DNA of 64,000 bases from Archivesica marissinica (taxonomy: Eukaryota > Mollusca > Bivalvia > Venerida > Vesicomyidae): the NCBI GenBank assembly GCA_014843695.1, contig CM026403.1, forward strand, positions 9,145,117 to 9,209,116, written 5' to 3'. Shown one piece after another: positions 12,190-27,900 of the stretch (its first letter is position 1; each line of letters starts with the position of its first letter). The position numbers were made by a program, and so were the translations under genes. The notes under the pieces are model-generated. The model was given only the letters and a program-made list of their open reading frames with translations, made no database searches and had not been told where the DNA came from.

Positions 12190-12640
12190 GTAAGCATACA
12201 CATGCAGTCACTGGTACACAAGTTGGTACACTGTAAGCATACATCATGCAGTCACTGGTTGGTACACTGTAAGCATACATCATGCAGTCACTGGTTGGTA
12301 CACTGTAAGCATACATCATGCAGTCACTGGTTGGTACACTGTAAGCATACATCATGCAGTCACTGGTTGGTACACTGTAAGCATGCACCACTGTGGTACA
12401 CTGTAAGCATACATCATGCAGTCACTGGTTGGTACACTGTAAGCATACATCATGCAGTCACTGGTTGGTACACTGTAAGCATGCAGTCACGGTTGGTACA
12501 CTGTAAGCACACATCATGCAGTCACTGGTTGGTACACTGTAAGCATACATCATGCAGTCACTGGTTGGTACACTGTAACATTGCAGTCACTGGTTGGTAC
12601 ACTGTAAGCATGCATCATGCAGTCATGGTTGGTACACTGT
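12190..12640 (+). repeat. Irregular patch of damaged units
   Basis: Units here include gcatacacatgcag, cactggtacacaagttgg near 12211, gcatgcaccactgtgg near 12383, gtcacggttgg near 12487, gtaacattgcag near 12577 and gtcatggttgg near 12623. Between the damaged units the copies are otherwise the plain consensus. Most likely low consensus accuracy. Confidence 0.65.
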
Positions 12641-13349
12641 AAGCATGCAGTCACTGGTTGGTACACTGTAAGCATACATCATGCAGTCACTGGTTGGTAC
12701 ACTGTAAGCATGCATCATGCAGTCACTGGTTGGTACACTGTAAGCATACATCATGCAGTCACTGGTTGGTACACTGTAAGCATGCAGTCACTGGTTGGTA
12801 CACTGTAAGCATACATCATGCAGTCACTGGTTGGTACACTGTAAGCATGCATCATGCAGTCACTGGTTGGTACACTGTAAGCATGCAGCCACTGGTTGGT
12901 ACACTGTAAGCATACATCATGCAGTCACTGGTTGGTACACTGTAAGCATGCATCATGCAGTCACTGGTTGGTACACTGTAAGCATACATCATGCAGTCAC
13001 TGGTTGGTACACTGTAAGCATGCATCATGCAGTCACTGGTTGGTACACTGTAAGCATGCATCATGCAGTCACTGGTTGGTACACTGTAAGCATGCATCAT
13101 GCAGTCACTGGTTGGTACACTGTAAGCATGCATCATGCAGTCATTGGTTGGTACACTGTAAGCATGCAACATGCAGTCACTGGTTGGTACACTGTAAGCA
13201 TGCATCATGCAGTCACTGGTTGGTACACTGTAAGCATGCAGTCACTGGTTGGTACACTGTAAGCATGCATCATGCAGTCACTGGTTGGTACACTGTAAGC
13301 AGACATCATGCAGTCACTGGTTGGTACACTGTAAGCATGCAGCCACTGG

Positions 13350-14039
13350 TTGGTACACTGTAAGGATACATCATGCAGCCACTGGTTGGTACACTGTAAG
13401 GATACATCATGTAGTCACTGGTTGGTACACTGTAAGCATACATCATGCAGTCAGTCGTTGGTACACTGTAAGGATACATCATGTAGTCAGTGGTTGGTAC
13501 ACTGTAAGCATACATCATTCAGTCATTGGTTGTACACTGTAAGGATACATCATGTAGTCACTGGTTGGTACACTGTAAGCATGCATCATGCAGTCACTGG
13601 TTGGTACACTGTAAGGAGACATCATGTAGTCATTGGTTGGTACACTGTAAGGATACATCATGCAGTCATTGGTTTGTACACTGTAAGGATACATCATGCA
13701 GTCACTGGTTGGTACACTGTAAGCATGCATCATGCAATCACTGGTTGGTACACTGTAAGCATGCACCATGCAGTCACTGGTTGGTACACTGTAAGCATGC
13801 ACCATGCAGTTACTGGTTGGTACACTGTAAGCATGCACCATGCAGTCACTGGTTGGTACACTGTAAGCATGCACCATGCAGTTACTGGTTGGTACACTGT
13901 AAGCATGCACCATGCAGTCACTGGTTGGTACACTGTAAGCATGCACCATGCAGTTACTGGTTGGTACACTGTAAGCATGCATCATGCAGCCACTGATTGG
14001 TACACTGTAAGCATACACTCACTGGTTGGTACACTGTAA
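13350..14039 (+). repeat. Higher-order block D, copy 4
   Basis: Collinear with 46109..46798 at an offset of 32759 (also 13526/46285, 13730/46489, 13982/46741, 14267/47026). It differs from other copies at single bases, for example ggagacatc near 13615 where others have ggatacatc. Confidence 0.88.
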
Positions 14040-14608
14040 GCATGCATCATGCAGTCACTGGTTGGTACACTGTAAGCATGCCTCATGCAGTCACTGGTTG
14101 GTACACTGTAAGCATGCATCATACAGTCACTGGTTTGTACACTGTAAGCATGCATCATGCAGTCACTGGTTGGTACACTGTAAGCATGCATCATGCAGTC
14201 ACTGGTTGGTACACTGTAAGCATGCATCATGCAGTCACTGGTTGGTAGACTGTAAGCATGCATCATTCAGTCACTAGTTGGTACACCGTAAGCATGCATC
14301 ATGCAGTCACTGGTTGGTACACTGTAAGCATGCATCATGCAGTCACTGGTTGGTACACTGTAAGCATGCATCATGCAGTCACTGGTTGGTAAACTGTAAG
14401 CATGCATCATACAGTCAATAGTTGGTACACTGTAAGCATGCAACATGCAGTCACTGGTTGGTACACTGTAAGCATGCATCATGCAGTCACTGGTTGGTAC
14501 ACTGTAAGCATGCAGTCACTGGTTGGTACACTGTAAGCATGTATCATGCAGTCACTGGTTGGTACATTGTAAGCATACAGTCACTGGTTGGTACACTGTA
14601 AGTATACA

Positions 14609-15325
14609 TCATGCAGTCACTGGTTGGTACACTGTAAGCATACAGCATGCACTGGTTGATACACTGTAAGCATACATCATGCAGTCACTGATTGGTACAC
14701 TGTAAGCATGCATCATGCAGTCACTGATTGGTACACTGTAAGCATACATCATGCAGTCACTGCTTGGTACACTGTAAGCATGCATCATGCAGTCACTGGT
14801 TGGTACACTGTAAGCATACATCATGCAGTCACTGGTTGGTACACTGTAAGCATGCATCATGCAGTCACTGGTTGGTACACTGTAAGCATGCATCATGCAG
14901 CCACTGGTTGGTACACTGTAAGCATACATCATGCAGTCACTGATTGGTACACTGTAAGCATGCATCATGCAGTCACTGGTTGGAACACTGTAAGCATGCA
15001 TCATGCAGTCACTGGTTGGTACACTGTAAGCATACATCATGCAGTCACTGGTTAGTACACTGTAACAATACATCATGCAGTCACTGGTTGGTACACTGTA
15101 AGCATGCATCATGCAGTCACTTGTTGGTACACTGTAAGCATACATCATGCAGTCACTGGTTGGTACACTGTAAGCATACATCATGCAGTCAGTGGTTGGT
15201 ACACTGTAAGCATACATCATGCAGTCACTGGTTGGTACACTGTAAGCATACATCATGCAGTCATTGGATTGTACACTGTAAGCATGCATCATGCATTCAT
15301 TGGTTGGTACACTGTAAGCATACAC
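14609..15325 (+). repeat. Higher-order block E, shortened copy
   Basis: Carries the ggaacactg and gttagtacactgtaacaatac landmarks in the same order as 4343..5338 but lacks the gcaagccaatgg to taccctg part. It joins directly to the cattggattgtac landmark near 15263. The loss is internal and respects unit phase. Confidence 0.75.
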
Positions 15326-16578
15326 AATGCAGTCACTGGTTGGTACACTGTAAGCATGCAGTCACTGGTTGGTACACTGTAAGCATGCATCATGCATTCA
15401 TTGGTTGGTACACTGTAAGCATACATCATGCAGTCACTGGTTGGTACACTGTAAGCATACATCATGCAGTCAGTGGTTGGTACACTGTAAGCATACATCA
15501 TGCAGTCACTGGTTGGTACACTGTAAGAATACATCATGCAGTCACTAGTTGGTACACTGTATGCATACATCATGCAGTCACTGGTTGGTACAATGTAAGC
15601 ATACATCATGCAGTCACTAGTTGGTACACTGTAAGCATACATCATGCAATCACTGGTTGGTACACTGTAAGCATACATCATGCAGTCACTGGTTGGTACA
15701 CTGTAAGCATACATCATGCAGTCACTGGTTAGTACACTGTAAGCATACATCATACAGTCACTGGTTGGTACACTGTAAGCATGCATCATGCAGTCACTGG
15801 TTGGTACACTGTAAGCATGCATCATGCATTCTTTGGTTGGTACATTGTAAGCATACACAATGCAGTCACTGGTTGGTACACTGTAAGTATACATCATGCA
15901 GTCAGTGGTTGGTACACTCTAAGCATGCAGTCACTGGTTGGTACACTGTAAGCACACATCATGCAGTCAGTGGTTGGTACACTGTAAGCATACATCATGC
16001 AGTCACTGGTTGGTACACTGTAAGCATGCAGTCACTGGTTGGTACACTGTAGGCATACATCATGCAGTCACTGCTTGGTACACTGTAAGCATGCAGTCAC
16101 TGGTTGGTACACTGTAAGCATGCATCATGCAGTCACTGGTTGGTAAACTGTAAGCATGCATCATACAGTCAATAGTTGGTACACTGTAAGCATGCAACAT
16201 GCAGTCACTGGTTGGTACACTGTAAGCATGCATCATGCAGTCACTGGTTGGTACACTGTAAGCATGCAGTCACTGGTTGGTACACTGTAAGCATGTATCA
16301 TGCAGTCACTGGTTGGTACATTGTAAGCATACAGTCACTGGTTGGTACACTGTAAGTATACATCATGCAGTCACTGGTTGGTACACTGTAAGCATACAGC
16401 ATGCAGTCACTGGTTGATACACTGTAAGCATACATCATGCAGTCACTGATTGGTACACTGTAAGCATACATCATGCAGTCACTGGTTGGTACACTGTAAG
16501 CATACATCATGCATTCACTGATTGGTACAATGTAGGCATGCATCATGCAGCCACTGGTTGGTACACTGTAAGCATGCA

Positions 16579-17574
16579 TCATACAGTCACTGGTTGGTAC
16601 ACTGTAAGCATGCAGTCACTGGTTGGTACACTATAAGCATGCATCATGCAGTCACTGGTTGGTACACTGTAAGCATGCATCATGCAGCCACTGGTTGGTA
16701 CACTGTAAGCATACATCATGCAGTCACTGATTGGTACACTGTAAGCATGCATCATGCAGTCACTGATTGGTACACTGTAAGCATACATCATGCAGTCACT
16801 GCTTGGTACACTGTAAGCATGCATCATGCAGCCACTGGTTGGTACACTGTAAGCATACATCATGCAGTCACTGGTTGGTACACTGTAAGCATGCATCATG
16901 CAGTCACTGGTTGGTACACTGTAAGCATGCATCATGCAGCCACTGGTTGGTACACTGTAAGCATACATCATGCAGTCACTGATTGGTACACTGTAAGCAT
17001 GCATCATGCAGTCACTGGTTGGAACACTGTAAGCATGCATCATGCAGTCACTGGTTGGTACACTGTAAGCATACATCATGCAGTCACTGGTTAGTACACT
17101 GTAACAATACATCATGCAGTCACTGGTTGGTACACTGTAAGCATGCATCATGCAGTCACTGGTTGGTACACTGTAAGCATACATCATGCAGTCACTGGTT
17201 GGTACACAGTAAGCATACATCATGCAGTCAGTGGTTGGTACACTGTAAGCATACATCATGCAGTCACTGGTTGGTACACTGTAAGCATGCAAGCCAATGG
17301 TTGGTACACTGTTAGCATGCATCATGCAGTCATTGGTTGGTACCCTGTAAGCATGCATCATGCAGTCACTGGTTGGTACACTGTAAGCATACATCATGCA
17401 GTCATTGGTTGGTACACTGTAAGCATGCATCATGCAGTCACTGGTTGGTACACTGTAAGCATACATCATGCAGTCACTGGTTGGTACACTGTAAGCATAC
17501 ATCATGCAGTCATTGGATTGTACACTGTAAGCATGCATCATGCATTCATTGGTTGGTACACTGTAAGCATACAC
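16579..17574 (+). repeat. Higher-order block E, copy 2
   Basis: Same length and landmark order as 4343..5338 (offset 12236). The following segment to the next shared landmark is 750 bp here (17574 to 18324), against 714 bp at 5338 to 6052 and 678 bp at 52267 to 52945. The copies therefore differ by single 36-bp units. Confidence 0.88.
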
Positions 17575-20195
17575 AATGCAGTCACTGGTTGGTACACTGT
17601 AAGCATGCAGTCACTGGTTGGTACACTGTAAGCATGCATCATGCATTCATTGGTTGGTACACTGTAAGCATACATCATGCAGTCACTGGTTGGTACACTG
17701 TAAGCATACATCATGCAGTCAGTGGTTGGTACACTGTAAGCATACATCATGCAGTCACTGGTTGGTACACTGTAAGCATACATCATGCAGTCACTGGTTG
17801 GTACACTGTAAGCATACATCATGCAGTCACTGGTTGGTACACTGTAAGCATACATCATGCAGTCACTGGTTGGTACACTGTAAGCATACATCATGCAGTC
17901 ACTGGTTGGTACACTGTAAGCATACATCATGCAATCACTGGTTGGTACACTGTAAGCATACATCATGCAGTCACTGGTTGGTACACTGTAAGCATACATC
18001 ATGCAGTCACTGGTTAGTACACTGTAAGCATACATCATACAGTCACTGGTTGGTACACTGTAAGCATGCATCATGCAGTCACTGGTTGGTACACTGTAAG
18101 CATGCATCATGCATTCTTTGGTTGGTACATTGTAAGCATACACAATGCAGTCACTGGTTGGTACACTGTAAGCATACATCATGCAGTCAGTGGTTGGTAC
18201 ACTGTAAGCATGCAGTCACTGGTTGGTACACTGTAAGCACACATCATGCAGTCAGTGGTTGGTACACTGTAAGCATACATCATGCAGTCACTGGTTGGTA
18301 CACTGTAAGCATGCAGTCACTGGTTGGTACACTGTAAGCATACATCATGCAATCAGTGGTTGGTACACTGTAAGCATGCAGTCACTGGTTGGTACACTGT
18401 AAGCATACATCATGCATTGACTGGTTGGTACACTGTAAGCATGCATCATGCAGTCACTGGTTGGTACACTGTAAGCATACATCATGCAGTAAGTGGTTGG
18501 TACACTGTAAGCATGCAGTCACTGGTTGGTACACTGTAAGCATACATCATGCAGTCACTGGTTGGTACACTGTAAGCATACATCATGCAGTCACTGGTTG
18601 GTACACTGTAAGCATGCAGCCACTGGTTGGTACACTGTAAGGATACATCATGCAGCTACTGGTTGGTACACTGTAAGGATACATCATGTAGTCTCTGGTT
18701 GGTACACTGTAAGCATACATCATGCAGTCATTGGTTGTACACTGTAAGGATACATCATGTAGTCACTGGTTGGTACACTGTAAGCATGCATCATGCAGTC
18801 ACTGGTTGGTACACTGTAAGGATACATCATGTAGTCATTGGTTGGTACACTGTAAGGATACATCATGCAGTCATTGGTTGGTACACTGTAAGGATACATC
18901 ATGTAGTCACTTGTTGGTACACTGTAAGCATGCACCATGCAGTCACTGGTTGGTACACTGTAAGCATGCAGTCACTGGTTGGTACACTGTAAGCATGCAT
19001 CATGCAGTCATTGGTTGGTACACTGTAACCATACATCATGCAGTCACTGGTTGATACACTGTAAGCATACATCATGCAGTCACTGGTTGGTACACTGTAA
19101 GCATACACCTTGCAGTCACTGGTTGGTACACTGTAAGCATACATCATACAGTCACTGGTTGGTACACTGTAAGCATGCATCATGCAGTCACTGGTTGGTA
19201 CACTGTAAGCAGGCATCATGCATTCATTGGTTGGTACATTGTAAGCATACACAATGCAGTCACTGGTTGGTACACTGTAAGCATGCAGTCACTGGTTGGT
19301 ACACTGTAAGCATACATCATGCAGTCAGTGGTTGGTACAATGTAAGCATACATCATGCAGTCAGTGGTTGGTACACTGTAAGCATGCAGCCACTGGTTGG
19401 TACACTGTAAGGATACATCATGCAGCTACTGGTTGGTACACTGTAAGGATACATCATGTAGTCTCTGGTTGGTACACTGTAAGCATACATCATGCAGTCA
19501 GTGGTTGGTACACTGTAAGGATACATCATGTAGTCATTGGTTGGTACACTGTAAGCATACATCATGCAGTCATTGGTTGTACACTGTAAGGATACATCAT
19601 GTAGTCACTGGTTGGTACACTGTAAGCATGCATCATGCAGTCACTGGTTGGTACACTGTAAGGATACATCATGTAGTCATTGGTTGGTACACTGTAAGGA
19701 TACATCATGCAGTCATTGGTTGGTACACTGTAAGGATACATCATGTAGTCACTTGTTGGTACACTGTAAGCATGCACCATGCAGTCACTGGTTGGTACAC
19801 TGTAAGCATGCAGTCACTGGTTGGTACACTGTAAGCATGCATCATGCAGTCATTGGTTGGTACACTGTAACCATACATCATGCAGTCACTGGTTGGTACA
19901 CTGTAAGCATACATCATGCAGTCACTGGTTGGTACACTGTAAGCATGCATCATGCAGTCACTGGTTGGTACACTGTAAGCAGGCATCATGCATTCATTGG
20001 TTGGTACATTGTAAGCATACACAATGCAGTCACTGGTTGGTACACTGTAAGCATGCAGTCACTGGTTGGTACACTGTAAGCATACATCATGCAGTCAGTG
20101 GTTGGTACAATGTAAGCATACATCATGCAGTCAGTGGTTGGTACACTGTAAACATGCAGTCACTGGTTGGTACACTATAAGCATACATCATGCAG

Positions 20196-20705
20196 TCAGT
20201 GGATGGTACACTGTAAGCATACATCATCCATCACTGGTTGGTACACTGTAAGCATACAGTCACTGGTTGGTACACTGTAAGCTTGCATCAAACAGTCACT
20301 GGTTGGTACACTGTAAGCATGCATCATAAAATCACTGGTTGGTACACTGTAAGCATGCATCATGCAGTCACTGGTTGGTACACTGTAAGCATGCATCATG
20401 CAGTCACTGGTTGGTACACTGTAAGCATACATCATGCAGTCACTGGTTGGTACACTGTAAGCATGCATCAAGCAGTCACTGATTGGTACACTGTAAGCAT
20501 GCATCATGCAGTCAGTGGTTGGTACACTGTAAGGATGCATCATGCAGTCACTGATTGGTACATTGTAAGAATGCATCATGCAGTCACTGATTGGTACACT
20601 GTAAGCATGCATCATGCAGTCACTGGTTGGTACACTGTAAGCATGCATCATGCAGTGACTGGTTGGTACACTGTAAGCATACACCATGCAGTCACTAGTT
20701 GGTAG
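20196..20705 (+). repeat. Higher-order block F, copy 1
   Basis: Contains a rare unit acatcatccatcactgg at 20221, followed by gcttgcatcaaacag and catcataaaatcac units. The same series is at 43252 (offset 23056) and 54645 (offset 34449). The copy at 54645..55154 matches to 20705; the 43-kb copy diverges after about 43500. Confidence 0.85.
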
Positions 20706-23700
20706 ACTGTAAGCATACACCATGCAGTCAGTGGTTGGTACACTGTAAGCATACACCATGCAGTCACTATTTGGTACACTGTAAGCATACACCATGCAAT
20801 CAGTGGTTGGTACACTGTAAGCATGCATCATGTAGTCAATGGTTGGTACACTGTAAGCATACATCATGCAGTCACTAGTTGATACACTGTAAGCATACAC
20901 CATGCAGTTACTGGTTGGTACACTGTAAGCATGCATCATGCAGTCACTGGTTGGTACACTGTAAGCATGCATCATGCAGTCAGTGGTTGGTACACTATAA
21001 GCATTACATCATGCAGTCACGGGTTGGTACACTGTAACAATGCATCATGCAGTCACTGGTTGGTACACTGTAAGCATACACCATGCAGTCACTGGTTGGT
21101 ACACTGTAAGCATGCAGTCACTGGTTGGTACACTGTAAGCATGCATCATGCAGTCACTGGTTGGTACACTGTAAGCATACATCATGCAGTCACTGGTTGG
21201 TACACAGTAAGCATACAGCATGCAGTCAGTGGTTGGTACACTGTAAGCATACATCATGCAGTCACTGGTTGGTACACTGTAAGCATGCAGCATGCAGCCA
21301 ATGGTTGGTACACTGTAAGCATGCATCATGCAGTCACTGGTTGGTACACTGTAAGCATACATCATGCAGTCATTGGTTGGTACACTGTAAGCATACATCA
21401 TGCAGTCATTGGTTGGTACACTGTAAGCATGCATCATGCAGTCACTGGTTGGTACACTGTAAGCATACATCATGCAGTCACTGGTTGGTACACTGTAAGC
21501 ATACATCATGCAGTCATTGGTTGGTACACTGTAAGCATACATCATGCAGTCATTGGTTGGTACACTGTAAGCATGCATCATGCAGTCACTGGTTGGTACA
21601 CTGTAAGCATACATCATGCAGTCACTGGTTGGTACACTGTAAGCATACATCATGCAGTCATTGGTTGGTACACTGTAAGCATGCATCATGCAGTCATTGG
21701 TTGGTACACTGTAAGCATGCATCATGCAGTCACTGGTTGGTACACTGTAAGCATACATCATGCAGTCACTGGTTGGTACACTGTAAGCATACATCATGCA
21801 GTCATTGGTTGGTACACTGTAAGCATGCATCATGCATTCATTGGTTGGTACACTGTAAGCATACATCATGCAGTCACTGGTTGGTACACTGTAAGCATAC
21901 ATCATGCAGTCAGTGGTTGGTACACTGTAAGCATACATCATGCAGTCACTGGTTGGTACACTGTAAGAATACATCATGCAGTCACTAGTTGGTACACTGT
22001 AAGCATACATCATGCAGTCACTGGTTGGTACACTGTAAGCATACATCATGCAGTCACTAGTTGGTACACTGTAAGCATACATCATGCAATCACTGGTTGG
22101 TACACTGTAAGCATACACCATGCAGTCACTAGTTGGTAGACTGTAAGCATACACCATGCAGTCAGTGGTTGGTACACTGTAAGCATACACCATGCAGTCA
22201 CTAGTTGGTACACTGTAAGCATACACCATGCAGTGAGTGGTTGGTACACTTTAAGCATGCATCATGTAGTCACTGTTTGGTACACTGTAAGCATACATCA
22301 TGCAGTCACTAGTTGATACACTGTAAGCATACACCATGCAGTCAATGGTTGGTACACTGTAAGTATGCATCATGCAGTCACTGGTTGGTACACTGTAAGC
22401 ATGCATCATGCAGTCAGTGGTTGGTACACTATAAGCCTACATCATGCAGTCACTGGTTGGTACACTGTAACAATACATCATGCAGTCACTGGTTGGTACA
22501 CTGTAAGCATGCATCATGCAGTCACTGGTTGGTACACTGTAAGCATACACCATGCAGTCACTGGTTGGTACACTGTAAACATGCAGTCACCGGTTGGTAC
22601 ACTGTAAGCATGCATCATGCAGTCACTGGTTGGTACACTGTAAGCATACATCATGCAGTCACTGGTTGGTACACAGTAAGCATACAGCATGCAGTCAGTG
22701 GTTGGTACACTGTAAGCATACATCATGCAGTCACTGGTTGGTACACTGTAAGCATGCAAGCCAATGGTTGGTACACTGTTAGCATGCATCATGCAGTCAC
22801 TGGTTGGTACACTGTAAGCATACATCATGCAGTCACTGGTTGGTACACTGTAAGCATACATCATGCAGTCATTGGTTGGTACACTGTAAGCATGCATCAT
22901 GCAGTCATTGGTTGGTACACTGTAAGCATGCATCATGCAGTCACTGGTTGGTACACTGTAAGCATACATCATGCAGTCACTGATTGGTACACTGTAAGCA
23001 TACATCATGCAGTCATTGGTTGGTACACTGTAAGCATGCATCATGCAGTCATTGGTTGGTACACTGTAAGCATGCATCCTGCAGTCACTGGTTGGTACAC
23101 TGTAAGCATACATCATGCAGTCACTGGTTGGTACACTGTAAGCATACATCATGCAGTCATTGGTTTGTACACAGTAAGCATGCATCATGCATTCATTGGT
23201 TGGTACACTGTAAGCATACACCATGCAGTCACTGGTTGGTACACTGTAAGCATGCATCATGCATTCATTGGTTGGTACACTGTAATCATACATCATGCAG
23301 TCACTGGTTGGTACACTGTAAGCATACATCATGCAGTCAGTGGTTGGTACACTGTAAGCATACATCATGCAGTCACTGGTTGGTACACTGTAAGAATACA
23401 TCATGCAGTCACTAGTTGGTACACTGTAAGCATACATCATGCAGTCACTAGTTTGTACACTGTAAGCATACATCATGCAATCATTGGTTGGTACACTGTA
23501 AGCATACACCATGCAGTCACTAGTTGGTAGACTGTAAGCATACACCATGCAGTCAGTGGTTGGTACACTGTAAGCATACACCATGCAGTCACTAGTTGGT
23601 ACACTGTAAGCATACACCATGCAGTCAGTGGTTGGTACACTGTAAGCATGCATCATGTAGTCACTGGTTGGTACACTGTAAGCATACATCATGCAGTCAC

Positions 23701-26581
23701 TGGTTGGTACACTGTAAGCAACACCATGCAGTCACTGGTTGGTACACTGTAAGTATGCATCATGCAGTCACTGGTTGGTACACTGTAAGCATGCATCATG
23801 CAGTCACTGGTTGGTACACTGTAAGCATACACCATGCAGTCACTGGTTGGTACACTGTAAACATGCAGTCACTGGTTGGTACACTGTAAGCATGCATCAT
23901 GCAGTCACTGGTTGGTACACTGTAAGCATACATCATGCAGTCACTGGTTGGTACACAGTAAGCATACAGCATGCAGTCAGTGGTTGGTACACTGTAAGCA
24001 TACATCATGCAGTCACTGGTTGGTACACTGTAATCATGCAAGCCAATGGTTGGTACACTGTTAGCATGCATCATGCAGTCATTGGTTGGTACACTGTAAG
24101 CATGCATCATACATTCATTGGTTGGTACACTGTAAGCATACATCATGCAGTCATTGGTTGGTACACTGTAAGCATGCATCATGCAGTCACTGGTTGGTAC
24201 ACTGTAAGCATACATCATGCAGTCACTGGTTGGTACACTGTAAGCATACATCATGCAGTCATTGGTTGGTACACTGTAAGCATGCATCATGCAGTCATTG
24301 GTTGGTACACTGTAAGCATGCATCATGCAGTCACTGGTTGGTACACTGTAAGCATACATCATACAGTCACTGGTTGGTACACTGTAAGCATGCATCATGC
24401 AGTCACTGGTTGGTACATTGTAAGCATACACAATGCAGTCAGTGGTTGGTACACTGTAAGCATACATCATGCAGTCAGTGGTTGGTACACTGTAAGCATG
24501 CAGTCACTGGTTGGTACACTGTAAGCATACATCATGCAGTCAGTGGTTGGTACACTGTAAGCATACATCATGCAGTCACTGGTTGGTACACTTTAAGCAT
24601 GCAGTCACTGGTTGGTACACTGTAAGCATACATCATGCAATCAGTGGTTGGTACACTGTAAGCATGCAGTCACTGGTTGGTACACTGTAAGCATACATCA
24701 TGCATTGTCTGGTTGGTACACTGTAGGCATGCATCATGCAGTCACTGGTTGGTACACTGTAAGCATACATCATGCAGTAAGTGGTTGGTACACTGTAAGC
24801 ATGCAGTCACTGGTTGGTACACTGTAAGCATACATCATGCAGTCACTGGTTGGTACACTGTAAGCATACATCATGCAGTCACTGGTTGGTACAGTGTAAG
24901 CATGCATCATGCAGTCACTGGTTGGTACACTGTAAGCATGCATCATACAGTCACTGGTTGGTATACTGTAAGCAGACATCATGCAGTCACTGGTTGGTAC
25001 ACTGTAAGCATGCAGCCACTGGTTGGTACACTGTAAGGATACATCATGCAGCCACTGGTTGGTACTCTGTAAGGATACATCATGTAGTCACTGGTTGGTA
25101 CACTGTAAGCATACATCATGCAGTCACTGGTTGGTACACTGTAAGGATACATCATGTAGTCAGTGGTTGGTACACTGTAAGCATACATCATGCAGTCATT
25201 GGTTGTACACTGTAGGGATACATCATGTAGTCACTGGTTGGTACACTGTAAGCATGCAGCATGCAGTCACTGGTTGGTACACTGTAAGCATGCAGTCACT
25301 GGTTGGTACACTGTAAGCATGCATCATGCAGTCATTGGTTGGTACACAGTAAGCATACATCATGCAGTCACTGGTTGGTACACTGTAAGCATACATCATG
25401 CAGTCACTGGTTGGTACACTGTAAGCATACATCATGCAGTCACTGGTTGGTACACTGTAAGCATACATCATACAGTCACTGGTTGGTACACTGTAAGCAT
25501 GCATCATGCAGTCACTGGTTGGTACACTGTAAGCATACACCATGCAGTCACTGGTTGGTACACTGTAAACATGCAGTCACTGGTTGGTACACTGTAAGCA
25601 TGCATCATGCAGTCACTGGTTGGTACACTGTAAGCATACATCATGCAGTCACTGGTTGGTACACTGTAAGCATGCAAGCAATGGTTGGTACACTGTAAGC
25701 ATACATCATGCAGTCACTGGTTGGTACACTGTAAGCATGCATCAGCCATGGTTGGTACACTGTAGCATACATCATGCAGTCATTGGTTGGTACACTGTAA
25801 GCATACATCATGCAGTCACTGGTTGGTACACTGTAAGCATACATCATGCAGTCATTGGTTGGTACACTGTAAGCATGCATCATGCAGTCACTGGTTGGTA
25901 CACTGTAAGCATACATCATGCAGTCACTGGTTGGTACACTGTAAGCATACATCATGCAGTCATTGGTTTGTACACTGTAAGCATGCATCATGCATTCATT
26001 GGTTGGTACACTGTAAGCATACACCATGCAGTCACTGGTTGGTACACTGTAAGCATGAAGTCACTGGTTGGTACACTGTAAGCATGCATCATGCATTCAT
26101 TGGTTGGTACACTGTAAGCATACATCATGCAGTCACTGGTTGGTACACTGTAAGCATACATCATGCAGTCAGTGGTTGGTACACTGTAAGCATACATCAT
26201 GCAGTCACTGGTTGGTACACTGTAAGAATACATCATGCAGTCACTAGTTGGTACACTGTAAGCATACATCATGCAGTCACTGGTTGGTACACTGTAAGCA
26301 TACATCATGCAGTCACTAGTTGGTACACTGTAAGCATACATCATGCAATCACTGGTTGGTACACTGTAAGCATACATCATGCAGTCACTGGTTGGTACAC
26401 TGTAAGCATACATCATGCAGTCACTGGTTGGTACACTGTAAGCATACATCATACAGTCACTGGTTGGTACACTGTAAGCATGCATCATGCAGTCACTGGT
26501 TGGTACACTGTACGCATGCATCATGCATTCATTGGTTGGTACATTGTAAGCATACACAATGCAGTCACTGGTTGGTACACT

Positions 26582-26589
26582 GTAAGTAA
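26582..26589 (+). repeat. 4-bp insertion (gtaagtaa) marking a 40-bp unit
   Basis: A tandem gtaa duplication lengthens one unit to 40 bp. The same insertion occurs at 31810..31817, exactly 5228 bp downstream, so it was copied with its surroundings. Confidence 0.85.
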
Positions 26590-26777
26590 GCATACATCAT
26601 GCAGTCAGTGGTTGGTACACTGTAAGCATACATCATGCAGTCAGTGGTTGGTATACTGTAAGCATGCAGTCACTGGTTGGTACACTGTAAGCATACATCA
26701 TGCAGTCAGTGGTTGGTACACTGTAAGCATACATCATGCAGTCACTGGTTGGTACACTTTAAGCATGCAGTCACTGG

Positions 26778-27900
26778 TTGGTACACTGTAAGCATACATC
26801 ATGCAATCAGTGGTTGGTACACTGTAAGCATGCAGTCACTGGTTGGTACACTGTAAGCATACATCATGCATTGTCTGGTTGGTACACTGTAGGCATGCAT
26901 CATGCAGTCACTGGTTGGTACACTGTAAGCATACATCATGCAGTAAGTGGTTGGTACACTGTAAGCATGCAGTCACTGGTTGGTACACTGTAAGCATACA
27001 TCATGCAGTCACTGGTTGGTACACTGTAAGCATACATCATGCAGTCACTGGTTGGTACAGTGTAAGCATGCATCATGCAGTCACTGGTTGGTACACTGTA
27101 AGCATGCATCATACAGTCACTGGTTGGTATACTGTAAGCAGACATCATGCAGTCACTGGTTGGTACACTGTAAGCATGCAGCCACTGGTTGGTACACTGT
27201 AAGGATACATCATGCAGCCACTGGTTGGTACTCTGTAAGGATACATCATGTAGTCACTGGTTGGTACACTGTAAGCATACATCATGCAGTCAGTGGTTGG
27301 TACACTGTAAGGATACATCATGTAGTCAGTGGTTGGTACACTGTAAGCATACATCATGCAGTCATTGGTTGTACACTGTAAGGATACATCATGTAGTCAC
27401 TGGTTGGTACACTGTAAGCATGCAGCATGCAGTCACTGGTTGGTACACTGTAAGCATGCAGTCACTGGTTGGTACACTGTAAGCATGCATCATGCAGTCA
27501 TTGGTTGGTACACTGTAAGCATACATCATGCAGTCACTGGTTGGTACACTGTAAGCATACATCATGCAGTCACTGGTTGGTACACTGTAAGCATACATCA
27601 TGCAGTCACTGGTTGGTACACTGTAAGCATACATCATACAGTCACTGGTTGGTACACTGTAAGCATGCATCATGCAGTCACTGGTTAGTACACTGTAAGC
27701 ATGCATCATGCATTCATTGGTTGGTACATTGTAAGCATACACAATGCAGTCACTGGTTGGTACACTGTAAGCATGCAGTCACTGGTTGGTACACTGTAAG
27801 CATACATCATGCAGTCAGTGGTTGGTACAATGTAAGCATACATCATGCAGTCAGTGGTTGGTACACTGTAAACATGCAGTCACTGGTTGGTACACTGTAA
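26778..27900 (+). repeat. Higher-order block G, copy 1
   Basis: Collinear with 32006..33128 at an offset of 5228, checked at 26936/32164, 27189/32417, 27389/32617, 27469/32697 and 27786/33014. From about 27389 to 28520 it is also collinear with 37012..38142 at an offset of 9623. The gcattgtctgg unit near 26869 is a useful landmark shared with 24.7, 29.4, 32.1 and 36.7 kb. Confidence 0.85.
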